DNA from: Isoetes taiwanensis
Lineage: Eukaryota > Streptophyta > Lycopodiopsida > Isoetales > Isoetaceae
DNA length: 64,000 bases
Direction: 5' to 3'
Assembly (NCBI GenBank): GCA_021234155.1
Contig: JAJEKV010000001.1
Location: 24,415,189 to 24,479,188, forward strand
The translations under genes and the position numbers were made by a program. The notes under the pieces were generated by a model, which saw only the letters and a program-made list of their open reading frames with translations, did not search any database and had not been told where the DNA came from. Shown in pieces: positions 9,945-19,860 of this stretch (its first letter is position 1; each line of letters starts with the position of its first letter).

Positions 9945-11001
9945 AAGGAAAGAAGTTTCTGTATTAATCAGATAGGAAGAATTACAATACAGAGATCCCT
10001 CTATGGATCAGATATAAGTTAAGTACAAAGGATCCCATCTGGATCTGAATCATGTCTGTAACTAAAGAACACATGAGCCTCTCTCAACCTCTTCTTCTGT
10101 CTCAATTAAACAGAGTACTATAGGAGCCAAGTACCCATTTTCCACAGCTACAAACAAATCTTGAATGCTCCAAAAACCTCTTGCAAAACTAGAAATGAAG
10201 ATGGAAAGAGATGAAGAGTAACACGAGCAGTCTCGCTCGTTCGAGGAGAATCCCATACTTCAAACTATGATCAAATTATACAATTTTATTACCGTATGTG
10301 AGATCAAAAGGAGATCTTTGCATTGTCGGGTGCCGGCCGGACCGACACAATGTGGCTAGACACACCCGAGCCACGAGAACTCTCTCCTAAAATCGGCTCA
10401 TGATATCCGGTCTTGATATGGAAGCATCAACACGGCACAATAGATCCCTAGCTCGGCAATCTCAAATAACCCAACATTCATTTATAAACCGTAATCCGAG
10501 ATCAAGAATTTACTCAACTTCTTCCAAGAAAAACACCTCCGGATCTTTCGCTAGCAAGAAAGAGCAAGAGGAGGAAAAAAAACCAAATGATCCAGAAAAT
10601 CCAACTAGAAAAAGACCGAAAAGACCCTAAGCTGCTTTCTTTAAAGATTACGCTTAAATTTCGCTCCACCTTATAGACTCTACGCCCTTTCGGTGTGATA
10701 TAAATCATCATTCTTCTAAAGATTGAGAGCAAAAATGCCACGTTAGTGGCTTACCAGCCTGAATCCAAAAGACCGCCTTGAAGCTGCTTCAAAATCTGAT
10801 CTGCAAATTCTTTGAAGGCAAAATCGTCTGGAGCACCGGCAAACCCCACTAGCACCGGTTTGGTCTTTGATCTGCAAGAAGGTCTGCAGCAGTGCCGGAA
10901 AGAGAGGAGAGGAGGCCTCCTTCCTCCTTGCCGCCCTAGTCAGTAGGGCTAAAAGGGTCGCGCCAAGAAACATCTCCTCTTTACCACCGTCTCTCTATAT
11001 C
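9913..11001 (-). mobile_element. L1-type retroposon (poly-A, minus strand) with 12-bp target duplication
   Basis: A run of about 31 T at 9913-9943 is the poly-A tail of a minus-strand copy. It is preceded by gatacggttaag (9901-9912), and the same 12 bases recur at 11002-11013. The 3' end reads ...ttctttccttc-A(n), as does the retroposon at 41220-42882, so one L1-type machinery probably made both. No reverse transcriptase is present. The minus strand begins near the 5' end with an ATG frame of 76 codons (10743-10973) of unknown identity. It may be a non-autonomous element or a retroposed transcript. Confidence 0.78.
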
Positions 11002-11013
11002 GATACGGTTAAG

Positions 11014-11183
11014 TTAAATGGAGGATATGACTTTTTTTGTCAAGTTATTATTTTTGTGAATTGTTTGCCACCTAGTAAAATCTAGTAAAGTGGTTGACTC
11101 TCTAGTCAATGAGTTGACTTTTGGTTAACTTGGACACTTTCTCGCCATTCAATTGACTTGTAGTCAACTCTCTCCATTTTAAT
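11014..11183. repeat. Inner segment of the Tourist-like element
   Basis: Tourist-element sequence between the retroposon and the LINE, with repeated agttgactttt/gttgactctctagtcaa motifs that are partly palindromic. Its last bases, cattttaat (11175-11183), recur at 17351-17359 and are the candidate LINE target duplication. Confidence 0.55.
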
Positions 11184-11213
11184 AGAATAGAATAGAATAG
11201 AATAGAATAGAAT
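11184..11213 (-). repeat. (TATTC)n tail of LINE copy A
   Basis: The plus strand reads six tandem AATAG pentamers followed by AATATG. As the minus strand this is the short-repeat 3' tail that replaces poly-A in this LINE family. Confidence 0.85.
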
Positions 11214-11302
11214 ATGATTTTATCGTCCACGGAGACCAACTGGCCTATGGGACCCAAGTACAAAGAGAGAGCAGCAGGCGTATTACTACCAGGATTAAAA
11301 AA

Positions 11303-11328
11303 CCCCCGCCCCGAAGGGTTTTCGGGGG
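11303..11328 (-). other. 3'-terminal UUCG hairpin of LINE copy A
   Basis: The minus-strand RNA would read CCCCCG-AAAA-CCC-UUCG-GGG-CGGGGG: a 6-bp outer stem, a one-sided AAAA bulge and a 3-bp inner stem capped by a UUCG tetraloop. The same fold is found in the other two copies of the family. In target-primed reverse transcription such 3' structures can be the site the enzyme recognises; that role here is inferred. Confidence 0.75.
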
Positions 11329-11699
11329 AAAAACCTTAGTAGCGATAAGGATGTCGACATACCGCATGCTTATATACATAATCACAAGTACAATTTGAGG
11401 TTAATGTCGGACGAGGGGGGCATAATCGAAGTCCGCGAGATATCCATTACCTCCCTGAGGTACGATCCCAACAAGCCTACAGAGGCCAGGCTTTCGTAGC
11501 TCATGCAAGGCCCGATGGGCACAGCCTAACCGAGCATACCGAGCCCCGGATATGCTCAGACGTCGGACAGGCCTGGAGGGCGTGACTTTCATCCTCAATG
11601 GCGCCCTCGCTGGCAGATCGATAGACTGCCCCTCACGCTGGCCCCGAATCCATCTCCTGCCTCAATGCGGAGGTGGTGTGCACCTGTCTTGAATGGAAG

Positions 11700-12330
11700 C
11701 AATCACCCCACGCTTTTTCATGGGTAGATGGGTGCGCAGTAGTGGTGTGGGCCCCTCATGAGCATGGGATTAACCTCTTTGTCGATAATTTACCACCTTG
11801 ACATGTGATAGGGCCTCTGCATCCCAAAGCTTGGCCATGAAGCAAGCATCAAATCTTGCTTCAAGGCGTGGCGTTCCGCCGGTGTATGCACGGGTCCACA
11901 TCGTGTGCCCGCACATTCCATAGCGAGAACCACTGGGCTTGCTTGTCTTTCCAAAGAAGCTTTGAGTCGCCATTGCGGGCCCATCGCCTTGCCAAAGCAA
12001 GGTTGGGCAGCCGGGCTTCATCCATAGCCACCACCTTTCGGAAGTAAATAATGTGACGTTCCAAGCAAGCCCTCTCAGAATGGAAGGAAGCACGTCTCTT
12101 GGAGCAAGATCGATATGGGACCGTGGATTTCACTCCCGGTGCGGGCCAAGAAAGCCTTCGTACCTGCTCTAGATCGTTCCAAGTGGTGAGGGGATATCTT
12201 TGCCCCCACACTACGCCCCATAGAGGAGGACCCGGTTCAACCAAGGCCACGAACAAGTGTGCCTGGTGACCCCATGCATCTGACTACGCCTTGTGACTAT
12301 TGTTTTGCATTGCATACGGGGCTTTCCGAC
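11700..12330 (-). pseudogene. LINE copy A ORF2, C-terminal domain
   Basis: Minus-strand frames match the part of copy C after the reverse transcriptase: EPGPPLWGVVWGQRYPLTTWNDLEQ corresponds to the copy C segment around VEVWGPVVSLATWNDLEQ. Next come VKSTVPYR, the ARLPNLALA region and the RWARNGDSKLLWKDKQAQW block. The reading frame changes at least three times. The Cys/His motif seen in copy C is not readable here. Confidence 0.75.
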
Positions 12331-12449
12331 TGCGGTGACCAGTAACGATGGATGCATCCCGGTGTGTGGTAGTAGAAAACTCAATGCTCAAATACTTATA
12401 AGATCGAGCCACCTCCACTACCCCGCCGGGTAAGTGAATGAGGGAAGGC

Positions 12450-13400
12450 GTGGGTGCGGGATGATGGGACCAGCGGCACCCTTGTCTTGGCCAAGTTAAC
12501 TCTCATGTCGGTGAATTGGGCGTAAAGTGTCCAAAGCATCCGGTGGCGTTGCATGTCCTTTGGGGTATATGCGAAAGCGAGGTCAACATCATCGGCATAT
12601 ATGAGTTGCGGATTATGTGGTGCATCAACCTGGCGCCTCCCGTGCTTTCAAATTTTAGCCATTCTTCTAGCTGGTCAATGTACAAGCCGAAGAGCGTCGG
12701 GGATAGAGGGCAGCACTGGCGCACCCCAATGCTACTAACAACGGGCTCCCCCGACAGTGTGAGACGACCGGAGCAAGCCTCGTATAGTCTGTATATAGCA
12801 TTCTGCAAGTCGACGGGGGTCCCTAGCTGTCTCAATCTGTCCCACAACTTATCCCGAGGCACTGTGTCAAAAGCCTTTGCGAAATCCCACAAAACAACGA
12901 TGCATTTCCGGCGTCGATTAGGCTATCCTCTATGAGTGTTCGCAGAGTGAAGATATGGTCAATACTAGAATGCCGGGCGGAAGCTTCTGCTCGCGGCGAG
13001 CCCGCACTTCTCCATCCTCTGCCCAAAGTGTCAATCGCCGCTCAAGAATCCCGGCAAGCAACTTGGCAAAGACAGAACTGACCATAATGGTACGATAGTT
13101 GGCTGGGCTGTGGGGGTCCCCTGCTTTGTATATGGGCACAACTCTACTGGTAGTCCAGTGCGGGGGGAAGCCTTCTTGCAATGCCCTGTTGAAGAGTGCT
13201 GTGAGAACCGGCACCATTGGGGGCCCGGCCCACTTGAGAAGCTCGCCGCATACCATCCAAATCTGCTGCCTTCCCGTTAGCGTAGGCGTTTGCAGGCCCA
13301 TTATGACATCCCTTCGGTAATGACCGATTGCTAGGCCTGCTGCGGATGCCCGGTGCCCGGCTTCCCATTGGGTCATACAACAACGCAAAGTATCTCACCC
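12450..13400 (-). pseudogene. LINE copy A ORF2, reverse transcriptase
   Basis: Reverse transcriptase motifs are readable across frames: LTGRQQIWMVCGELLKWAGPP at the start (in copy C APDLDGMQAELLKWAGP), YRTIMVSSVFAKLLAGILERRL, DFAKAFDTVPRDKLWDRL (catalytic D) and SSIGVRQCCPLSPTLFGLYIDQLE. The YADD box survives at the nucleotide level (tatgccgatgat, minus strand near 12590) but lies in a shifted frame. It is inactive. The enzyme would have copied LINE RNA at the nicked target. Confidence 0.85.
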
Positions 13401-14099
13401 ATTGTTCAGGGGTAATATTTCCCCGTGGAACATGGGGGCTTACTCAAGACCTTTCTCCGTAGGCCCTAGGGTGGCGGTCTAGAAGACCAAACATCTGTTC
13501 TTTGGTGCTTCAAGGTACCGGCTTTCTTGGTCTTGAGGAAGGAGGTGATTAACGGACGGCTGCGGGCGAATGGTGGGATCCAAAGACTTGGCGGAGCCAT
13601 CGTTTTCACTCCCGACATTCGTCATCGAACCGCGGTGATTGCGGGGAAGGTGGTTGCAGCCCCCGTGGATTGTCGGCGGTCTCTCCCAAAGCATCCGCCC
13701 CTACCCTCGAAGGAGCTGGTTCACCGGGCCATCCGATGTTGAAGTGTGGGGAGTTGCGGCCTCCGGCGGCTCATGCTCAAGCATCCTCGCATAGACTGCG
13801 CGATGATCATAGTCTAGACGCCAACCGTGTGGTACATGGGGTGTTGGGGCAATGGGTGCTCGGTTGGCCTGCCAATCTATCCTAAAGAGAATGGGGGCTG
13901 ATGGTCGGAGTCTACTTCCTCGCCCCGCCACTGGCCCCATTAATCAAGCGAAGTGATCAAGTGTAGGCATTGCTTCGTCTGCTAGCATGTAATCCACCAC
14001 ACACCGGTGCCCCCTGGTTCTCCGCGTCTACAAGTGAAGCGGCTGGAGGACGGCCATCGTGCCGCCCCCATTGCAAATGACCAGGTCAAAGATATCGCC

Positions 14100-14970
14100 T
14101 TCAAAGAATAAAGAAATGCCGGCCATACCGTGTCACTGGGCCGTCATCCGACGCCCTTGGCCAAACCATCTCTGCGGGGTCCATTTGCAACACATCCTCG
14201 CCTAGAGGTGCGAATTTTGGGATCGCTGCTCCTTGCCTCGCGGCGCATTGAAATCTCCAAGCAACATGACCTTGCCCAATTGTGCATCGGGCCAGTATGT
14301 CATCATATAGATCGACATAGGGCTCCCCGCCGCCCACATCCGCGCGTGTGGTAAAAGTTGCTCTCAAAGATGTGGGAAGTAGCAAGCCGCCACAAAGAGA
14401 GGGTTGCCATCGTTGTTCGCACTCGCACCCACTGTGTATCTCAGCCTGTCTGCCTTTACGAGGGGAGACCGATTGGGCCAAGGCCATGCCGTAATAACAC
14501 GCAATTCCTCCGGTGTCCTCGTTTTCGGTGCACTCATTGAAGGCGGAGTAGCCGGTATCTGGCAAATCGTAGCTGTGACCCGGCATGTTCCCATGTTTCC
14601 ATGAGAAAGATAAGGTCCATGTCCATGGCGACGGAATTGAGACTGTCCCCCTTCTGCCATGGAAAGCCACGGCAATTCCAGGATACCACGCCGAGGCACG
14701 CGATCCCTATTTAGTGGCATGCATCGCCACTTCAGGTCCGGTGGTAGTGGTGGTCCTGTGGGGAGCGGAAGATGTGGATGCCTGTGCCACTGGGGCCCCT
14801 CCAGAGGGGACTCGAGGGGCCGGAGTGCCTGCATTCCTGTTTGGCTGCCTGAATTCGAGCATCCTTCCCCGGACCATCCCCGCTGTCCCTCCATGTCCTG
14901 GGTAGTCCTCGACTTTTGCCAGCTCACGCCGGGTCTCTTTTTCTTTGCCGGGGTCAAGTCCCCGATCAAC
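14100..14970 (-). pseudogene. LINE copy A ORF2, AP-like endonuclease
   Basis: Minus-strand frames match the endonuclease of copy C: the TGYSAFNECTENEDTGGIACYY block, then GGEPYVDLYDDI. The LLGDFNAR box is displaced by a frameshift: the run continues HVAWRFQCAARQG, which is the same DNA one frame over. Then come DVLQM...VWPRASDDGPVTRYGR. The family nicks the chromosomal target strand. Broken. Confidence 0.8.
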
Positions 14971-14999
14971 GTCTGAGCCGCCCCTTCAACTTCCGCCCC

Positions 15000-16250
15000 G
15001 ACGGGATGGCCACCCCGCCTCGCACGCTCTCAAGCTGTGAAGATGACCACCCGGGGCTTATCGAATGGCCAATTCCATGACGACTTCGCCTTTCCAATGG
15101 TCACGAGGTGCTGGGAACATCATCCGGTCCAAGATTCGTAATGCAGAGTCCGAAGTGAGATGTTCTCCCGACTCCTCCGGCCAGCCTCGCGACTACCACA
15201 TTGCGGCTCCCGCATCTGCCAAGCACCAGGTGTTGGTTGAGGTGGGTGAGGCATGGTTGTCATGGTGGCCGGGTGGTGGTGGTGGCGGCGTGATCGATGT
15301 GTCCGCCGGCATGTGTTCAGGTTGGCGTCGTAGGTTGGTGGGTTCGCGGGGTTGGTGTGTTCTTTTTCGTGGGTTTACGTTCTCGAAGTCCGGAGCTCGG
15401 CTCTTGCGGGGCGTTGTCATGTCTTGCCATCTCCGTGCAATGGCGGAGTTGCTCATGTGCCTCGGCATGGAGGCCCTTGCCTTTGGGCAGCGGTCACCGG
15501 CTCCTGTGAGCTCCCGATCTCGTGCTAAATCCTTACTCGGCTCAGTTACGCCGGCTAGCTTCCAAAGCGGCACTGGAATCCTTGTCTCTCCACCAGTGGC
15601 GGCCTCGCCAACCTCGACAGAGGGCGGCCTGTGCTCCTCGTGCGTGGCCTTAGCCTCCTCAACCTCGGCCGGATCCCGGCAGAGGGGTTACGAGTGTCTC
15701 CCCGCTCTACCCGGTTCTGTCTGCGTCCCGGCTTCCATAAGCTGCCAACCACGGTGTCTACACGCCCCTCATATCTGCAAGCTCCTGCTGGTATTCATTG
15801 CTGTCAAATTGTAGCAAGTGGATGCTATCATCTGCTTTTGTCGTGCGCGATCCTCCATTGCGTGATTCGTCATTTTCGGCACCAACTGCATGCGCCACAT
15901 CCGAGATGTTATGTTCTCCATCTCGCCGGGGAGGCACGCCCAAGGCGTACCTTTGTTGGCCTCAACCCTGCGCTGGATCGCGGCTCCAAGGTTCGTTGAC
16001 CGGTGATTGTGTGTGGGTGGCCCGCATGTCGGGTCGGTGGGCCTTGGCTCGGGCCTCCCTCTTCATGGAAGACGTCTCTTCCTCTGCCCGAGGCCTCTTC
16101 CTTGGTGGCCCCGCTTCATGGTCTTCCCGAGGAGGGCTCACTGCGTGGGGTCCAGCCGGTGGTTGGTGTGTTTGGGACTTCCGGGATGGGTTGGTGTGGT
16201 CTGAGGTAGCTCACCAACCAAGTGTGGGTCCACACACGGGACTGTGTCTG
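15000..16250 (-). pseudogene. LINE copy A ORF1 region (Pro/Arg-rich)
   Basis: Minus-strand peptides such as ITPPPPPPGHHDNHAS and neighbouring Arg/Pro-rich runs correspond in position and composition to ORF1 of copy C (34.6-36.2 kb). No single frame stays open. ORF1 products in this class bind element RNA. The assignment rests on position and composition more than on residue identity. Confidence 0.5.
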
Positions 16251-16308
16251 TGGCCATGACTTGGGGTATGACTTGGCCGACGACTCCTGGATATCTGGTG
16301 TGTACCGG

Positions 16309-16487
16309 CTGCCACAAAAACCCTAGCACACAGCCCAGAAAAGTGCAGATTTGAGCACTGAAACAAAGACAAGCATGCAGGTATCATACACCGTTGGAAA
16401 GTTCTCTGGACCAGCTTTCCAACAAGCCCAAGCACATACAAATCTGACACCGGATGTGAGAGATACAGTCCGTCGAAGTGTCTACCG
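16309..16487. repeat. 5' repeat unit 1 (type A)
   Basis: Unit of about 180 bp. Marker: aaaaaccctagcacacagccc, cagatttgagcactgaaacaaaga, then a conserved ctttccaacaagcccaagcac core and the end cagtccgtcgaagtgtctacc. About 90% like unit 3. Confidence 0.85.
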
Positions 16488-16488
16488 A

Positions 16489-16670
16489 TTGTCACAGAAA
16501 CCCTAGCACACAACCTGGAAAAGTGCCAATTTGAGCACAGAAACAAAGCCAAGCATGCAGGTACCATACACCGCTGGAAAGATCTCTGAACCAGCTTTCC
16601 AACAAGCCCAAGCACATGAAAATCTGACACCGGATCGGACGAGAGATATGACCGATCAAAAATTGCGCCA
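16489..16670. repeat. 5' repeat unit 2 (type B)
   Basis: Type-B markers: cagaaaccctagcacac, gccaatttgagcacagaaacaaagcc, and the end gagatatgaccgatcaaaa. Nearly identical to unit 4 and more distant from units 1 and 3. Confidence 0.85.
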
Positions 16671-16888
16671 CAAAGGCGAGACCAATCGAATACTTACTAA
16701 AACATACGCCAATCCCTATATTGGTGTCGGACTTTCATCAACAACACCATCAGGAACTAGGGTATGAATTAGTAAAACATTCTCGTAACCTTCAATAAGA
16801 GTACAACACACACCTTTCAACACCGCGTGGTCAAGGCCAACAACGGCATCAGGCGAGGGCTATACTTCTCAAAGAAGGAAGAAGAAGG
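16671..16888. other. Spacer between the two A-B repeat dimers
   Basis: About 218 bp that does not share the repeat. Nothing recognisable. Confidence 0.5.
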
Positions 16889-17070
16889 GCTGCCACAAAA
16901 ACCCTAGCACACAGCCCGGAAAACAGCAGATTTGAGCACTGAAACAAAGATAAACATGCATGTATCATACACCGTTGGAAAGCTCTCTGAACCAGCTTTC
17001 CAACAAGCCCAAGCACATGAAAATCTGACACCGGATGTGAGAGATACAGTCCGTCGAAGTGTCTACCAGT
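16889..17070. repeat. 5' repeat unit 3 (type A)
   Basis: Type-A unit matching unit 1, starting gctgccacaaaaaccctag and ending cagtccgtcgaagtgtctacc. Confidence 0.85.
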
Positions 17071-17250
17071 TGCCACAGAAACCCTAGCACACAGCCCGAA
17101 AAAGTGCCAATTTGAGCACAGAAACAAAGCCAAGCATGCAGGTACTATACACCGTTGGAAAGATCTCTGAACCAGCTTTCCAACAAGCCCAAGCACATGA
17201 AAATCTGACACCGGATGTGAGAGATATGACCGATCAAAATTCTGCCACCT
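17071..17250. repeat. 5' repeat unit 4 (type B)
   Basis: Type-B unit matching unit 2. With unit 3 it forms the second A-B dimer at the 5' side of the minus-strand LINE. Confidence 0.85.
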
Positions 17251-17359
17251 TCAGAGAGTAAGAGGTACCCCTTATGTAGAAGCAAGCTAATATGCCACTA
17301 TGCCAAAAAAAATTAAGACGACCTAACTGTTTCTTTCCGGAAGTTCCAATCATTTTAAT

Positions 17360-17813
17360 GCTTTCTAGTCAAGTACTACGTGACAAGTCAATCAATCATA
17401 AAATTCTTAAAATCCACCTCCTATTTTAATGTTTTTTATTCAATCTCTCAAACTAATAAGACACTTGATCAACTAGTTGGCATCCTTGTCAAAATTACGA
17501 TTTAAGAGTCTAACCTAACTGGAACCATTTCTCACTCGTAGTTAAGTTAGCTTAATGCTTAACCAAAAAGTTAGAAGTTAAGTGGACCTTGCTTAGATCA
17601 CTTAACTTTTGCACTAGTTGGTTAAATATTTTTAAATTTGGTTAAAAAAATAACTTAACTTTTTCTAGTGAGAAGGATGCTCCGTTAAGTTAATGAACAG
17701 TTAAAAATTAACTGGAATTAACTTAATTGATATTAACTTAAGGGTTCGTGGGAAAGCAAGTTCCAGTTATTTGCCCTATTTAACTTAACTTAATGGCAAG
17801 TGGGAAATGACCC
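17360..17813. repeat. Right arm of the Tourist-like element
   Basis: AT-rich, with many TTAACTTAA/GTTAAGT motifs. It ends in aatggcaagtgggaaatgaccc, the inverted counterpart of the left terminus. Non-coding. Confidence 0.75.
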
Positions 17814-17816
17814 TTA

Positions 17817-18315
17817 TGCCGATAGCTCCTACATTTCATGTTGATGGCCTTGTCTTGCTTCTTCGTAGGGACCTCCCTACCTCATGTCCCTGCAACAAGT
17901 TCGACTATCGTTGCCTTAGTCCTTTCCAGATCATGGCCCAGATCAGCGATGTGGCATTCCAGTTCGAGCTCCCTCCAGTTGTTTGTCTACATCCAGTATT
18001 TCATGTTTCGCTATTGGAACTCTACACAGTTAATCCTTCCCCAGATTGCTTTTCTCTGCCACCTTTAGTGGAAATTGATGATCATGAGGAGTTCGAGGTT
18101 GAGAGATTTGGACTCCAAATTTCTGCATCGACTATTGTATTACTTTGTCGATTGGGAAGGTTACTCACTAAGCGATAGAACCTAGGAGCCTGCCAAGAAT
18201 CTGACTAATGCTCCTGATAAAATTGCGGAGTTTCACCTACTTTACCTGGATAAGCCAAGTTTGAGTACCTCGACTCTAGCTCCAAAGACTCATCAACGTC
18301 GTAGGAGAGGGATGG
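17817..18315 (+). mobile_element. Ty3/gypsy chromovirus pol, part 2 (integrase C-terminus and chromodomain)
   Basis: Continuation of the gene broken at 9190. It reads FHVDGLVLLLRRDLPTS, FDYRCLSPFQIMAQISDVAFQFELP and HPVFHVSLLE, the usual plant gypsy integrase C-terminal pattern. After one frameshift near 18110 it gives YYFVDWEGYSLSDRT-stop-EPAKNL, a chromodomain with the expected W codon mutated to TAG. The gene ends near 18315. Chromodomains steer integration of chromoviruses to particular chromatin. The polypurine stretch gtaggagagggatgg at 18301-18315 lies directly before the LTR. Confidence 0.85.
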
Positions 18316-18600
18316 TGTAACAACTATACGAGTATTCATATCGTACGAGTATTCTACTCATATTTACAAAAGATGATCATCACATGGATGCAAAAAAGTA
18401 GTTGCACAAGGTAGGATTTAAACTCGCAACTAAGTTGCGAGTCATCCACTTTTGCCAAGTGTGCTACCAATACTTGTTGAAGACATTCCCTTACATCTTC
18501 TTTATATAGGGCTGATTCTAGAAGCATCTAGAATATTTTAGAACTTACATGCACGCGTATATATATAGAGGCACCTTCTTAATGTGGCATGACCTAACAA
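18316..18600 (+). mobile_element. 3' LTR of the split gypsy element (end not defined)
   Basis: The LTR starts TGTAACAACTATACG directly after a polypurine tract. Its 3' end was not located, because the sequence runs into a TCTA microsatellite and then LINE remnants. It contains a reverse-strand tRNA-like stretch, annotated separately. Confidence 0.6.
18404..18472 (-). other. tRNA-like sequence inside the gypsy LTR
   Basis: On the minus strand TAGCACACTTGG (18466-18455) matches the A-box consensus at 11 of 12 positions. AGTTTAAATCC (18423-18413) matches a B box at about 8 of 11. An arm-like TCGCAACTTAGTTGCGA lies between and can pair. No clean acceptor stem is visible, so it is a tRNA-derived or tRNA-mimicking relic rather than a functional tRNA gene. 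Confidence 0.4.
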
Positions 18601-18605
18601 TACCA

Positions 18606-18617
18606 TCTATCTGTCTG

Positions 18618-18667
<50 letters not shown>
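18606..18667. repeat. (TCTA)n microsatellite
   Basis: Some 14 tandem tetranucleotides, preceded by two TCTG units. Confidence 0.95.
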
Positions 18668-18669
<2 letters not shown>

Positions 18670-18829
18670 GTCGAACCATTTCGGTTTTCTTGTTTCTTCA
18701 TCATATATCAGATTCTTTGTTGATCTTGGCATATTTCTTCCATATTCTTCATGTATTTTCTTGGTTTTTGCATAGATTCATGACAAGCATCAGCACATTT
18801 TGCAGATTACATTGTAGACATTCAAATTC

Positions 18830-19860
18830 TTGAAGAGAAAAGAGAATTTGATCATGCACCAGTTGTAGCAAACATTGTAATATCAGGGGCAGCACACCAA
18901 GAGTCAACATGTTGTAACGTAGGCAAGATTCATGTCGATGATAGGAAGACAAACTTGTATCTCTCTGCTTTTAAAAAATGCATAGAGCAGCTAATATGGC
19001 CACACAATGGGGTAGAGGAGATGAGTTCCACGCTGACATCTCTTATATTAGACATTGCTGAAAAGTGCTTTGTGTCGGCCGCAAGCTTAACGGTCTCCCT
19101 TGCAATGGTTGGTCTGATGCAAAATGCAAGGAGAAGAGAAGGGAATATTAAAAAGCACATGGAGAGAGCAGATCGCAGCTTAATAAAGAGTTTGAAACTC
19201 TAACTAAAAGAAAGAAGAGAGCCTTTTCGCAGTGTAAATAGGAAGAACTAGTTCAGGCATTACTTACCCATTCTTATGACTTCTAGAAAAAGCTTAAACA
19301 AGGGCAACATGACTTATCGCACCTACAAGTGGAGGATTTGATGCAACAGGTCAGGAAACTATACCATGTGGAAGGCAATAGGGGCATTTTGTAGAATGTT
19401 GTGTGGGGCAGCTTTACATTCTCCATTGAGGACATGCAGTATAGGTTTCAAAAATTGACTAACAGAAACGCAATAAATTCTCTTGGTCTTATAACTGAAC
19501 TATTGAAGTTGGGCGGGGCCCAAATGGAAAAAGCTCTTGTACATTTATTGAATGTAGTCACTATGGATGGTTTTCCTAGTTTATGGAAAATTAATAAGGT
19601 GATACCGATCCATAAGGCAAGGAATAAAAGTGATCCCAAACAGTTATAGAATGATTATCGTCAGTAACCTTTTTGCCAAGCTATATGCCAATAACGTAGA
19701 ATCCAAGATCAGTACATGGGCGGAGGAGAATAATGTCAGGGCCAAGGGGCAAGCAGGTTTTAGGCCTCAGAAATCTACGATCGATCACCTAGTCACGTTT
19801 CGGGCCATTGTTGACTCAGCTAAGGGGAAAAGAAAGCCAAAATTTCCTTGATATTAGTTA
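18830..19860 (+). mobile_element. LINE ORF2 fragment of a second family (pre-RT and RT)
   Basis: Peptides NLYLSAFKKCIEQLIWPHN (18949 on), a Lys/Arg-rich linker, FSIEDMQYRFQKLTNRNAI (19413 on), PSLWKINKVIPIHKARNKSD, then in another frame NSYRMIIVSNLFAKLYANNVES and RAKGQAGFRPQKSTIDHL. These are the standard linker and the first reverse transcriptase blocks of APE-type LINEs. The copy stops before the D-D catalytic boxes and holds several stops. Sequence identity to copies A, C and D is low, so it is a distinct family. Confidence 0.8.

Larger units (their letters stand above)
11184..17350 (-). mobile_element. APE-type LINE, copy A, near full length but frameshifted
   Basis: On the minus strand the order from 5' to 3' is: ~180-bp 5' repeats (17250-16309), a Pro-rich ORF1 region (about 16250-15000), an AP-endonuclease (about 14970-14100), reverse transcriptase (about 13400-12450), a C-terminal domain (about 12300-11700), a UUCG hairpin (11328-11303) and a (TATTC)n tail. 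The 9-bp cattttaat at 11175-11183 and 17351-17359 is the likely target duplication. GC and CpG content are much higher than in surrounding DNA, and many CpG sites persist. Frames shift repeatedly, so it is dead. It belongs to the same family as the copies at 34.4-39.97 kb and 61.57-63.65 kb. Confidence 0.82.
9191..17813. mobile_element. Tourist/PIF-like non-autonomous DNA transposon, expanded by nested insertions
   Basis: The termini are GGGT(AG)TTTCCCACTCGC at the left, interrupted after GGGT by a hAT MITE and resuming at 9622, and the complement GGGTCATTTCCCACTTGCC at the right end (17813). About 28 of 35 terminal bases match, and TTA flanks both sides. Excluding the three nested insertions, the element itself is only about 0.9 kb: 9191-9194, 9622-9912, 11014-11183 and 17360-17813. 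It is full of TTAACTTAA-type sequence and has no coding capacity. It sits in the integrase/C-terminal part of a gypsy pol gene. Confidence 0.82.

Noticed and set aside
15065-15814. 249-codon plus-strand ORF in the GC-rich block
   Set aside because: It is antisense to LINE copy A ORF1, has atypical composition and is an open frame caused by high GC.
16211-17211. Minus-strand peptides repeating LGLVGKLVQRSFQRC
   Set aside because: They are translations of the ~180-bp non-coding 5' repeats; the frame is not maintained between units.
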